This document shows, one piece after another, positions 52,689 to 60,483 of a DNA stretch of 64,000 bases. The notes under the pieces were generated by a model, which was not told where the DNA came from, made no database searches, and saw only the letters and a list, made by a program, of their open reading frames with translations. The position numbers were made by a program, and so were the translations under genes. The stretch is from Acidimicrobiia bacterium (GTDB lineage Bacteria; Acidobacteriota; Terriglobia; Bryobacterales; Bryobacteraceae): NCBI GenBank assembly GCA_016871315.1, contig VFZE01000002.1:1-64000 (forward strand), in the 5' to 3' direction. Each line of letters begins with the position of its first letter. Position 1 is the first letter of the stretch.

Positions 52689-53474
52689 TTATCTATTGAT
52701 GATGGGGCGCAGGGGGCGGACGTAGATGTTCTTGAAGGCGACGGGGCCGTGGTCGCCTTGGAGCATGATGGGGTTGAGCGGGGCTTCCGGGATGGGCATG
52801 TGGGCGCGGGTGGGGCCTTCCAGCTCGACGTCGTTTTGGACGGAGAGGCCGTTGTGAAGGACGCGGAGGAAGCGGGCGTTATCGATCTTCTTACCGGAGG
52901 CGTCAAAGCGCGGGGCGCGGAACCAGATTTGGTAGGACTGCCACTGGCCTGCCGCGCGGCTGGCGTTGCGGGAAGGCGCCGATCCGCCGACGCCTTTGTT
53001 ATCGATCCAGCGGTGATAGACTGCGCCACCGTCGGAGGTTTTCATGGGCTCGGTGGAGCCGTAGCTGTCAAAGATCTGGATTTCGTAGAGGCCGTGGAGA
53101 TAGACGCCGGAGTTGGAGCCTTTTGAGAGCATGAACTCGAGGTAGAGTTCGACGTCGCCGAGTTTTTCCTCGGTGACGAGGTTGACGGTGCGTCCGGTGG
53201 GACCGTTGAGGATTCTGGGGCCTTGTGTGGGGACGCCGAGGAGACGGGTGGGGCTGAGCAGGCGCTCAAAGCGGATGCCGGTGGTGGTGAACCACTCGTT
53301 GGGGCGGCTGGCATCCTGCGCGCGCCAGCCGGAGAGATCCTTGCCATTGAGCAGGGGGCGCCAGCCTTCCTCGATGAGGAAGGGAGGATCGCCGTGTGCC
53401 TCGCCGTCGTTGAGCTGGACTTTTTGAGCGGCGAGTGGCAGCAGCAGGACGAGGGTCGCAAGAGCGGTTCTCAT
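52689..53474 (-). CDS. DUF1080 (3-keto-disaccharide hydrolase-like) exported protein
   Basis: A 261-residue exported protein with a signal peptide (MRTALATLVLLLPLAAQ). The complete family pattern is present: GWRPLLNGKDLSGWRAQ, VELYLEFMLSKGSNSGVYLH with the N-S-G motif, YEIQIFDSYG, GGAVYHR, QWQSYQIWFRAPRFD, and a final strand PIMLQGDHGPVAFKNIYVRP. It adopts a concanavalin-like sandwich. Some relatives cleave 3-keto-glycosides. ATG 53474 is preferred over the TTG three codons upstream. It is the full-length counterpart of the shortened copy at 43506-43907. Confidence 0.88.
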   Translation of the reverse strand: MRTALATLVLLLPLAAQKVQLNDGEAHGDPPFLIEEGWRPLLNGKDLSGWRAQDASRPNEWFTTTGIRFERLLSPTRLLGVPTQGPRILNGPTGRTVNLVTEEKLGDVELYLEFMLSKGSNSGVYLHGLYEIQIFDSYGSTEPMKTSDGGAVYHRWIDNKGVGGSAPSRNASRAAGQWQSYQIWFRAPRFDASGKKIDNARFLRVLHNGLSVQNDVELEGPTRAHMPIPEAPLNPIMLQGDHGPVAFKNIYVRPLRPIINR

Positions 53475-53499
53475 TCGACCCAAGTATAGCGGAGGTCAA

Positions 53500-54369
53500 C
53501 TACACGCTGACGACGGGGCAGGGGGAGTTGCGGATGATGGCGTAGGCGTTGGCGCGGAGGCGGCCAAATACGCCGGCGACGGAGCCGCGGCCGATGACGA
53601 GCAGGTCCGCCTTGCGCTCGCGCGCCAGACCGTCGACAACGTAGGGGACATCGCCGGCTTCCACCATGATGTCGGCTTCGCCGCCTAGTTTTTGGAGCAG
53701 ATCAGTGAGGCGCGCGGTGGCCTGGCGGCGCAACACGCCGCGCCAGTTGGGGTCGAAGTACTCCCCGGCGGAGCCTTCCAGACTGGGCGTGGCATGAACA
53801 AGGATGAGCTTGGCCTTCTGAGTGCGGGCGAATTCGAGAGCCCATCCGATAGCTTTTTCGCTTTCCGGGCCGAGATCGACGGCGGCCATGACGGTGGAGA
53901 AGTGAATTCTGTCCACGGCGGGAGCATCTTCCATGTGGACGCCGGTCCAGACGGGGCAGTGGGCGTCGTGGAGGATCTTGGTGGTGACCGAGCCGAGGAT
54001 GAAGCGGCGGAAGGGACCGTATCCATGCGTGGAGATGACGATGAGGTCGGCGCCTTTCTCGGCGAACTCACAGATCCTGCGGGCAGGGTCACCTTGGAGG
54101 ATGAGACGTTCGGCTTGGAGTTCAGGCAGATGCTCACTCAAGTGGCGTACCAATTCCTCCTGAACATTCTCTTTACGCGTTCCGTACCACTCGCCGAGGG
54201 CGAGCGCGCCGCCTTCCAGGGCGGTGAATTCGTAATGCGGCGGCGGCAACACGTGAAGCATGGTGACCTTGGAGCCGTAATGCTCGGCCAAGGCCTCCGC
54301 ATAGCGCGCGGCGCCGGTGGAGCGGGCGGAAAAGTCCACGGGGACAAGGATTCTGGACATCGAGAACAT
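53500..54369 (-). CDS. Tandem-domain universal stress protein
   Basis: A 289-residue cytoplasmic protein with two UspA domains. The first starts SRILVPVDFSARS and contains DLIVISTHGYGPFRRFILGSV, the ATP-binding G-x2-G-x9-G(S/T) pattern. The second starts FSTVMAAVDLGPES and contains DLLVIGRGSVAGVFGRLRAN and NSPCPVVSV. Tandem Usp proteins support survival under low oxygen or starvation. The ATG at 54369 has GGAGG six bases upstream. It follows the NapC-type cytochrome gene by 27 bp on the same strand, so it may be co-transcribed with the electron-transfer genes and respond to respiratory stress. Confidence 0.9.
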   Translation of the reverse strand: MFSMSRILVPVDFSARSTGAARYAEALAEHYGSKVTMLHVLPPPHYEFTALEGGALALGEWYGTRKENVQEELVRHLSEHLPELQAERLILQGDPARRICEFAEKGADLIVISTHGYGPFRRFILGSVTTKILHDAHCPVWTGVHMEDAPAVDRIHFSTVMAAVDLGPESEKAIGWALEFARTQKAKLILVHATPSLEGSAGEYFDPNWRGVLRRQATARLTDLLQKLGGEADIMVEAGDVPYVVDGLARERKADLLVIGRGSVAGVFGRLRANAYAIIRNSPCPVVSV

Positions 54370-54396
54370 GGGTCACCTCCTGAGTGGATAAGATAC

Positions 54397-55821
54397 TCAT
54401 TGTACTCCGAGATCGCTGAGGATCTTCGGAATGGTTTCTTCCATCGCAAGCAGCACGTGGCAGTTGTTGCAATCCATCGTAATGGTTTTGCCGCCGGCTG
54501 AGGCGCGTTCATCATGACAGCGGAAACAACCGGGAAATTCATTATGGCCGATGTGGTTAGGATAAGTTCCCCAGGTAACCTTCATTTCGGGAAAGACGTT
54601 GCGGTTAAAGATCTCGACCAGTGCCTGGGCGGCGCGCTCGATTTCGGCGGATTTTGACTTGAACAGATCCGGATGTTGTTTGCGGTAGTGATCGAGCCAG
54701 CGCTGGCGGATGGCGGAACTGGCCTCGCTGTTGGAGGAGTAGGTGGCTTGCAGAAGCTCGAGCGCTGTCTTTTTGGCAAAGGGCAGGGAAGGAGAGATGC
54801 GGCCGGCGGCCATGGCGCGGTTGACGGCGGTGTCAGGCGATTCAAAGGAGTGGCTGGGCCGGGTGTGGCAATCCATGCAGTCCATGAGGCGTGTTTCCAT
54901 GGAGCCGGTTTGTTTCTCCTCGACGCCATCGGCGAGGTAGAGGCGGCGGTCCGCCCCATTGCGGCTGTATTCGACCCAGGGAATCTTCTGGCGCTGGGGA
55001 TCGGCGGCGCGATAGCGGATCTCGACTCCTTCGGCGAGGTGGGCGCGGTGAATGCCGGGCCCGGAAGCAGTTCCGGAGAGCCGCATGAAGAGGACGTTCT
55101 TGGAGTGGGTGTTGGTCTCGTCATCGGCGAAGATGTCGGTGACGCGGAGCCTGTCGGCGCCGAACTTCTGCGGCCAGTGGCAGCCTTCGCAAGTTTCGCG
55201 GGCGGGGCGGAGATCGTAGACGGGCGTAGGGATGGGCTTGGAGTAGGTGTTGAAGGCGACGGCGAAGACCTGGCGGACGCCGCTCAGCTTGCTGCGGACG
55301 AACCAGTCAGCGCCGGGACCGATGTGGCACTTGGAGCACTCCACGCGCGAGTGGGGCGAGTCCTGATAGGCGGCATATTCCGGCTGCATCACGCTGTGGC
55401 AAGTGGTTCCGCAGAAGGCGACGCTGTCCATGTAAGTGACGGCGCGGTAGCTGAGCTGGCTGGCGATCATGATGTTGGCTCCGGTGGTGACGGCGAGGAA
55501 AACCAGGAGCCGGCGGAGCGAGGGGTTGTTGAGATCGAGCGAAGGGAGTTTGTCGGGGAAAGTGCCGCGTTTGCGCGCCTGACGGAGGCGCAGAGAGAGT
55601 CCCACCGGGACCAGCGCGAGGCCGGAGAAAAAAACACCGGGGAGGATGAGGAAGGAGAGGATGCCGAGGTAAGGGTGATCGGGGTTTCCTTGCCATGTAC
55701 TGGGGAGCAGGAACAGCCAGAAGACAGTGGCGGTGGTAAGCAACGCGATGCCGAGAAAGCTGATCCAGTTGTTGGAAAGGAAGATTACCGGCAGCAGCCA
55801 CTCCAGGAGTCTATTCTTCAT
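54397..55821 (-). CDS. NapC/NirT-type inner-membrane multiheme cytochrome c (ImcH-like layout)
   Basis: A 474-residue cytochrome. Three N-terminal membrane helices (about residues 17-40, 50-75 and 108-130) precede a periplasmic domain with six heme-attachment motifs. The first is the unusual CGTTCH, which has three residues between the Cys; the others are CSKCH, CEGCH, CMDCH, CFRCH and CNNCH. Three helices before a NapC/NirT domain is the layout of ImcH, a quinol-oxidising cytochrome needed for metal respiration in Geobacter; NapC and NrfH have one helix. It should take electrons from menaquinol to periplasmic carriers. The start overlaps the end of the cytochrome b/c fusion gene by 11 bp. 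The assignment to NapC/NirT is firm; the ImcH-like role is inferred. Confidence 0.87.
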   Translation of the reverse strand: MKNRLLEWLLPVIFLSNNWISFLGIALLTTATVFWLFLLPSTWQGNPDHPYLGILSFLILPGVFFSGLALVPVGLSLRLRQARKRGTFPDKLPSLDLNNPSLRRLLVFLAVTTGANIMIASQLSYRAVTYMDSVAFCGTTCHSVMQPEYAAYQDSPHSRVECSKCHIGPGADWFVRSKLSGVRQVFAVAFNTYSKPIPTPVYDLRPARETCEGCHWPQKFGADRLRVTDIFADDETNTHSKNVLFMRLSGTASGPGIHRAHLAEGVEIRYRAADPQRQKIPWVEYSRNGADRRLYLADGVEEKQTGSMETRLMDCMDCHTRPSHSFESPDTAVNRAMAAGRISPSLPFAKKTALELLQATYSSNSEASSAIRQRWLDHYRKQHPDLFKSKSAEIERAAQALVEIFNRNVFPEMKVTWGTYPNHIGHNEFPGCFRCHDERASAGGKTITMDCNNCHVLLAMEETIPKILSDLGVQ

Positions 55822-57466
55822 TCGCCGGTGATTCTCCTTTCGAATGCGGGTTGACAGGACGGGCGGAACGTCCGGTGAGCCAGGCCATGTCCATCGGGTA
55901 GACGTCGGGATCGAAGATCACGAAATAGAAATGCCAGACGAGGATGGCGAGGGCGGCCAGGATGGCCTCGTAGAGGTGAAGCGTGAGAGCGAGGTCGAGG
56001 GTCCATTTGGGGAAGTATTCGAGCATGAGATTGTTGGCCCAAAGCATGATCCCGGTAAGTCCCATCAGTGCGGTGCCCCAAACTACGGCCCAGTACTCCG
56101 CCTTTTCGATATAGCTGTGCGAGGAGCGGTGGGGCATGTCGCGCCGCAGACCGAGGCTGTGGAGTGTGCCTTGAACGGCTTCCGGCAGATCCTGGCGGCG
56201 CGGCAGCATGTGCATCCAATGCTCGCGCAGGCGGCGGCTGAGCAAGAGGGAGGCGAGATGGGCGACGGAGGCGGCGATCATGACGGCGCCGGCGATGCGG
56301 TGAATGATGCCGCGGGCTTCGCCAAGCGGAATGGCCCACCACTGTTCGGGATATTTGAGCGCGAAGCCGGTCCAGACAAGCACGAGGAAACTGACGGCGA
56401 GGACGGCATGTTGGATGCGTTCCCAGAAGAGCATGCGTTCGGCGCCGGAGGGGCGAACCGCAGCGGCGGGCAGGGCGGGGGAGAAACGGATGCGGCGGAG
56501 TTTACGGAGCCAGTCGCCGCCATTGTGGAGAAGCATCCAGCCGATGAGGACAGGGATAAGGACTTGGTAGAAGAGACGGACGAAGCGGATGGGCATTGCT
56601 TCGCCGTTATCCATCGGTGCGTGGATCGGGCCCAGCGCGAAACGTCGTCCGGCGCCGGGATGGCACTGGCCGCAGGTTTGGGCCAGATGGTCCGGGTGCG
56701 TCATGGACTTCGGGTTGGAGGATGGCAGCACGTTGTGGTAGCCGTGGCAGGAGGCGCAATTGGCCACGGTCTGCGAACCACCGCGTGCTGCCAAGCCGTG
56801 AAAGGACTCGTCGAAGCTGGTCAGCCTGTCTTGCGGCAAGCCGAAACGGCGCATGAGGCGGATGTCGCCGTGGCAGCGGCCGCAGGTCTCCCGGATCTGA
56901 CGTGGATTGGTGGTGGAGGCGCGTTCGCTGCTGGGGAGGATGGAATGCTCGCCGTGGCAATCGGTACAGACGGGTGCGTTGGGGACGCCTTGCATGGCGG
57001 CGGCGCCGTGAACGCTGGCCTGGAACTGGGCGAGGACTTCGGTGTGGCACATGCCGCAGGTGTTGGGGACTTCCTTGTGGAATTCGATGTTGCGGGCGCG
57101 GGTGACCTCGTGAGCGGCGCCGTGGCAGGTGGCGCAGTCCGGGGCGGAGGCATCCCCCTGCCGGAGTTTCTGGCCGTGCACGCTGACGCCATGCTGAGCC
57201 GACTGAGCGGCGTGGCAGGAGCCGCAGGCGGGTTTTGGCGCTGTTGGCGGATGGGGATACTCTTCGCGCTGAGGGTGGCATTTGGCGCACACGACCTTGG
57301 CGTGGGTGGAGGTGGAGAGCTTGGCGGCGACGTCATGACAACCGGCGCAGGACTCCGCGGATTGCGCCAATGCGGCGGGCGGCCACCAGAAGAGGGCGGC
57401 CGCCAGCAGCCAGACAGCGTGGGACAGGCGGAGAAGTGCGGCACGCCGTCCGGCATCCTGTTTCAT
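55811..57466 (-). CDS. Nine-heme cytochrome c fused to cytochrome b (CbcL-like layout)
   Basis: A 551-residue inner-membrane protein. After a signal sequence (LLAAALFWWPPAALA) the periplasmic part carries nine CxxCH motifs: CAGCH, CAKCH, CGSCH, CATCH, CGMCH, CTDCH, CGRCH, CASCH and CGQCH. The C-terminal 250 residues form about five helices of a cytochrome b561/HydC-FdnI type, with candidate heme b His in IQHAVLAVSF, IIHRIAG, SVAHLAS and LHLYEA. This fusion of nine c-hemes with a b-type domain is the layout of CbcL of Geobacter sulfurreducens, a quinol dehydrogenase used with low-potential acceptors. ATG 57466 follows GGAG. It sits in a reverse operon just before the NapC-type gene. Confidence 0.87.
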   Translation of the reverse strand: MKQDAGRRAALLRLSHAVWLLAAALFWWPPAALAQSAESCAGCHDVAAKLSTSTHAKVVCAKCHPQREEYPHPPTAPKPACGSCHAAQSAQHGVSVHGQKLRQGDASAPDCATCHGAAHEVTRARNIEFHKEVPNTCGMCHTEVLAQFQASVHGAAAMQGVPNAPVCTDCHGEHSILPSSERASTTNPRQIRETCGRCHGDIRLMRRFGLPQDRLTSFDESFHGLAARGGSQTVANCASCHGYHNVLPSSNPKSMTHPDHLAQTCGQCHPGAGRRFALGPIHAPMDNGEAMPIRFVRLFYQVLIPVLIGWMLLHNGGDWLRKLRRIRFSPALPAAAVRPSGAERMLFWERIQHAVLAVSFLVLVWTGFALKYPEQWWAIPLGEARGIIHRIAGAVMIAASVAHLASLLLSRRLREHWMHMLPRRQDLPEAVQGTLHSLGLRRDMPHRSSHSYIEKAEYWAVVWGTALMGLTGIMLWANNLMLEYFPKWTLDLALTLHLYEAILAALAILVWHFYFVIFDPDVYPMDMAWLTGRSARPVNPHSKGESPANEE

Positions 57467-57480
57467 CACTGTCACTCCGG

Positions 57481-57789
57481 TCAGCGAGTCAGCAACTCGA
57501 CTTCCGCGGAAGCGGCGTTCCTTGCGACCCAGCTGGCATAGACATAGGCCGTGGCCAGTACGAGGCCGTAGACGAAGGCAATGACGGTGAAGATCTTGCC
57601 CCAGCGGTCGATGAACAGCAGCTTGTTTGCGACCTGGTTCTGCTGCGCGACGAGGTCCGTGGCGCCGTCGCCGATGTGCAGCATGTCGTCTTCATGGCGC
57701 GAGACAAGTTTGCGCCAGATGGCGAACACGCAGACGATGATGGCGATTACGGCCCAGCCAACCACGAAGGGAACGAGATTTGTATTCAT
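57481..57789 (-). CDS. Small two-helix membrane protein, unknown
   Basis: A 102-residue protein starting at ATG 57789, five bases after AGGAGG. Two hydrophobic helices (about 7-26, VPFVVGWAVIAIIVCVFAIW, and 62-84) are separated by a charged stretch (RKLVSRHEDDMLHIGDGATD). Six-heme and cytochrome b genes follow at once, so it is likely a small subunit or assembly factor of that inner-membrane complex. I do not recognise the family. It lacks Cys and has only one His, so it should not bind heme c itself. Confidence 0.7.
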   Translation of the reverse strand: MNTNLVPFVVGWAVIAIIVCVFAIWRKLVSRHEDDMLHIGDGATDLVAQQNQVANKLLFIDRWGKIFTVIAFVYGLVLATAYVYASWVARNAASAEVELLTR

Positions 57790-57808
57790 GTGCACCTCCT
57801 TGTATCAA

Positions 57809-58204
57809 TCAGCACACCGCCTGCAAACGGAGCTTTACGCCGCCAGGCGGCGGTGCAAGCAGCTTCCGGTCAAAGCGCTTACCGGTAGCCTCTTCCAACG
57901 CGTCGACAACGGGGATCAGGTATGCGTCCAGCGCGCACCTGACCTGTTTGCGCTCTTCGCAGGTTCCGTCCCGGGCCTGTGATTCGCAGGCGGAGCAGAC
58001 CTGCCGGCGCAAGGCAAGAACATAGTCACGGATATCGTCGCTATCGACCGAATGGACGGCGGCGGCAACGCGCGGGAAGAGGCGGAACAGCGCGCAGCCA
58101 CCGGGCTCATCGCGGCCGCATTCGCCGGTTTCCGGGCGGACCGAGCAGATCGAACAGATCCGGTCGCGGACGATGGTTTCCAGTTCTTCCAGTGTCCTGT
58201 ACAT
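57809..58204 (-). CDS. Cys-rich protein with duplicated C-x2-C-x8-C-x7-C motif, unknown
   Basis: A 131-residue soluble protein with no signal peptide. It contains two copies, 53 residues apart, of exactly the same cysteine spacing: Cys17-x2-Cys20-x8-Cys29-x7-Cys37 and Cys70-x2-Cys73-x8-Cys82-x7-Cys90. Each follows a similar helix (VRDRICSICS and LRRQVCSACE). One more Cys is the last residue. Each motif could hold a [4Fe-4S] cluster or a zinc ion. The exact duplication indicates two equivalent sites. It lies in the cytochrome operon between a receiver-like gene and the small membrane protein, so a cytoplasmic redox carrier or redox sensor is plausible. I do not know a named family. Confidence 0.75.
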   Translation of the reverse strand: MYRTLEELETIVRDRICSICSVRPETGECGRDEPGGCALFRLFPRVAAAVHSVDSDDIRDYVLALRRQVCSACESQARDGTCEERKQVRCALDAYLIPVVDALEEATGKRFDRKLLAPPPGGVKLRLQAVC

Positions 58205-58226
58205 GGCGCGCCTCCATTGTGAGCGG

Positions 58227-58595
58227 CTAGGCTTCGGACGGCTTCGCTTTCGCCGCCCTCAGCCTGGCCGCCAGGATTGCCAATACGACCGTGGAAATGG
58301 GGTCTCGATCGTACACCACCGAGTGAACGCCAGCTTCCCATGCCTCGGCAAGGTGTTTGGACATGAGCCCGGGCTCGTCGTGGGTCACCAACACCACGCG
58401 CTCGGGTTGATCGAGCGGATGAGGCAGGCGGCCGAGATGATCGGTGTCGACGACCAGGACCCCGCCGGAGTTGAGGTCCGGGGAATCCACGCAAATCACA
58501 TCACAGGAGGCGGAGGAGGCAAGCATCCGGCAAAGCGCCGAGCGGAACGGCGTGTCGGATAAAGCGATCTGGATCTTGTCGGCATCCTTCGCCAT
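58227..58595 (-). CDS. Divergent receiver-like protein
   Basis: A 122-residue protein with the alternating strand-helix pattern of a response-regulator receiver: KIQIALSDTPFRSALCRML, then GGVLVVDTDHLG, RVVLVTHDEPG, and AWEAGVHSVVYDRDPISTVV. The usual pair of acidic residues after strand 1 is weak (a single Asp), and the place of the phospho-acceptor Asp holds VVDTD. The conserved Thr and Lys seem shifted to VTHDE and the VYDRD region. It has no output domain. It may be a pseudo-receiver that binds a partner, perhaps tied to the sigma54 activator encoded nearby. Its position in the cytochrome operon is the main functional hint. Confidence 0.55.
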   Translation of the reverse strand: MAKDADKIQIALSDTPFRSALCRMLASSASCDVICVDSPDLNSGGVLVVDTDHLGRLPHPLDQPERVVLVTHDEPGLMSKHLAEAWEAGVHSVVYDRDPISTVVLAILAARLRAAKAKPSEA

Positions 58596-58621
58596 CTGCT
58601 TGCCTCAAGCCTGCCGGCTCT

Positions 58622-58840
58622 TTACTTCTTCTCAGGGGCTTTGTAGCCATCCAAGGTCTTGTGCTTCTCGTAGTACTTGCCTGCGTCGTTGAGTTCCTTG
58701 GATTTCGCCGAGACGTGGCAGGCCGTGCACGGCTTTTTCTCTTTCTTCGTGTATTCCGCTGTGGCGAGTGAAAGCTGGGTGTTCAAAAGAAGTCCCGTGG
58801 TGAGCATCGCGAGCGGGATGAGGTATTTGAGCAGTTTCAT
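58622..58840 (-). CDS. Small periplasmic monoheme cytochrome c
   Basis: A 72-residue protein starting at ATG 58840 behind GGGAGG. A signal peptide (KLLKYLIPLAMLTTGLLLNT) leads to a mature part of about 45 residues with one heme site (CTACH at 38-42) and many Lys (KKEKK, KHKTLDGYKAPEKK). Its tiny size leaves little fold around the heme and no clear distal ligand, although His59 is possible. It could be a mobile electron carrier for the multiheme proteins downstream. It is the first gene of the reverse operon that runs to the NapC-type cytochrome and lies divergent from the sigma54 activator. Confidence 0.8.
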   Translation of the reverse strand: MKLLKYLIPLAMLTTGLLLNTQLSLATAEYTKKEKKPCTACHVSAKSKELNDAGKYYEKHKTLDGYKAPEKK

Positions 58841-58860
58841 AACGCCTCCCAAGGAGAGAA

Positions 58861-58878
58861 GTGCAATTTGGGGTCCAG
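58861..58878 (-). promoter_or_regulatory. Candidate sigma54 (-24/-12) promoter for the cytochrome operon
   Basis: Reverse strand CTGGACCCCAAATTGCAC has GG and GC elements with the required ten-base gap and a TTGCA match at -12. The -24 half (TGGACCC against TGGCACG) is imperfect. The predicted start near 58851 would leave a very short leader that begins at the ribosome-binding site. A sigma54 activator gene is divergent from it. The 58841-59061 gap holds no gene. Confidence 0.35.
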
Positions 58879-59027
58879 AAGTTAAGTACCCGCCAAATGG
58901 TGGAAAACAGGCCGGAAAACGGCGGAAGTGGGGCAAATGGCGTAGCAGGAATGGGTGGCAGAGGCCCAACGGGGCAGGAAGGAGGTGGGTGAAACGGCAC
59001 AATTTTAGATTTGAAGATCTGAAACTA

Positions 59028-59036
59028 TGCTATAAT
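59028..59036 (+). promoter_or_regulatory. Extended -10 promoter of the sigma54 activator gene
   Basis: TGCTATAAT at 59028-59036 is a perfect extended -10 box, 25 bases before ATG 59062. Directly upstream, AGATTTGAAGATCT (59008-59021 region) is an imperfect palindrome that could be an operator. A GGGGGG ribosome-binding site lies just before the start. Confidence 0.5.
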
Positions 59037-59061
59037 TTGGTGTACAGAAAGGGGGGCAGTC

Positions 59062-60477
59062 ATGAACACCGGTTGGCCTTTGGCAGTTGAAGAAGAAGAG
59101 GCGCGGGAGGACAATATTGGCAGTAAGCTCATGCCGCGGCTCAACTACGAATGGGAACAAACGAACTTGTTGGAAGCGGTTTTCGACCATATTTCCGATG
59201 CCCTGGTTATCTACGATCAGCAGCGCATCATCACCGGAGTGAACCGCGCCGCGGAGAAGCTGTTTGGACTGGGCGCTGAGGAAATGATCGGACGCGAGTG
59301 CGCGGAGGTTTTCCGCTGCGGGATCTGCGAGCCGGGCTGCGGCGTGCTGGTCAGCATCGATGAATCGCGCGAAGCCGGAAGCGGGACGGTGCGGCTGCAC
59401 ACCGACAACGGCCGGGAGCGGCTGGCGGTGATCCGCACTTCGCCGATCACCAGCGCGGCGGGCGAGCTGATCGGCTCGGTGGCGACGATCCGGGACGTGA
59501 CCGAGGAGGTGGAGCCGCAGCGGCGTGAGGTGATCGCCGAGTCGACAGCGATGCAGGATCTGATGCGGTTCGTGCGGAGGGTGGCGGCAAGCGAGGCGAC
59601 GACCATTCTGTTGGAGGGGGAGAACGGAACCGGTAAGGACATGGTCGCCAAGACGCTGCACTATCAGAGCCTGCGCCATGCCGAGCCGTTCATCGCGATC
59701 AACTGCGCGGCGATTCCGGAGACGCTGCTGGAGAGCGAATTGTTCGGCTATGAGAAAGGCGCGTTCACGGATGCGCGGTCGCAGAAGCGCGGCATTTTCG
59801 AGCTGGCCGATAAGGGGACATTGTTTCTCGATGAAATCGGCGAGATCCCGCTGATGCTGCAAGCCAAGCTGCTGCGGGTGTTGGAGGACCAGAGTTTCCG
59901 TCGGCTGGGCGGGCTCCGCGATATTCAATTGGATCTGCGCGTGATCGCGGCGACGAACAAAAGTCTGCGCGAGGCGGTGCGCGAGGGCGCATTCCGGCAG
60001 GACCTCTATTACAGGCTCAACGTGATCCACATCCTGATTCCACCGCTGCGGGAGCGTCCGGAGGATATCGTGCCGCTGGCGCGGTTTTTCATCGACCACT
60101 ACAACCGGAAGTTCAAGCGGCAGATCGAAGGGATTACGCCGGAAGCATCGCGGATGCTGATGGGACATAGCTGGCCTGGGAACGTGCGGGAGGTGCGCAA
60201 CGCGATCGAGCGGGCGATGATTCTGGAGGAGACGCCGGAGATCACGCCGGGCAGCCTGCCGTTGTCGCTCACGCGTCCGGCGCTGGTGGTGGCGGCCGGC
60301 GCCGATTCCGGGGCGCCCGTGAATCTGGGTTTGGGCGTTTCGCTGGAAGAGAACGAGAAGCGGCTTTTGCAGCAGGCGCTGGAGGAGACGGGCGGGAATC
60401 AGACAAAGGCGGCGAAGCTGCTGAAGATCACGCGCGACACGCTGCGGTACAAGATGAAGAAGCACGGGCTGCGGTGA
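59062..60477 (+). CDS. Sigma54-dependent transcriptional activator with PAS sensor
   Basis: A 471-residue NtrC-family regulator. A PAS domain (about 35-150) contains an unusual Cys cluster: [16 protein letters not shown] holds four Cys within 16 residues, suggesting a metal, Fe-S or redox switch. The AAA+ domain has Walker [10 protein letters not shown], the sigma54-contact loop GAFTDA (a variant of GAFTGA), Walker [11 protein letters not shown], and the arginine-rich [19 protein letters not shown] Fis-type helix-turn-helix ([20 protein letters not shown]) ends the protein. It has no receiver domain, so the PAS senses directly. Divergent from the cytochrome operon, which it probably controls. 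It converges with the HExxH gene (6 bp between stops). Confidence 0.92.
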   Translation: MNTGWPLAVEEEEAREDNIGSKLMPRLNYEWEQTNLLEAVFDHISDALVIYDQQRIITGVNRAAEKLFGLGAEEMIGRECAEVFRCGICEPGCGVLVSIDESREAGSGTVRLHTDNGRERLAVIRTSPITSAAGELIGSVATIRDVTEEVEPQRREVIAESTAMQDLMRFVRRVAASEATTILLEGENGTGKDMVAKTLHYQSLRHAEPFIAINCAAIPETLLESELFGYEKGAFTDARSQKRGIFELADKGTLFLDEIGEIPLMLQAKLLRVLEDQSFRRLGGLRDIQLDLRVIAATNKSLREAVREGAFRQDLYYRLNVIHILIPPLRERPEDIVPLARFFIDHYNRKFKRQIEGITPEASRMLMGHSWPGNVREVRNAIERAMILEETPEITPGSLPLSLTRPALVVAAGADSGAPVNLGLGVSLEENEKRLLQQALEETGGNQTKAAKLLKITRDTLRYKMKKHGLR

Positions 60478-60483
60478 GCCCGG

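Noticed and set aside
55844-57541. 565-codon open frame on the plus strand
   Set aside because: Antisense shadow of the nine-heme cytochrome; the reverse strand holds nine CxxCH sites.
59005-60465. 486-codon open frame on the minus strand
   Set aside because: Antisense of the sigma54 activator; Arg/His/Gln-rich shadow without domains.
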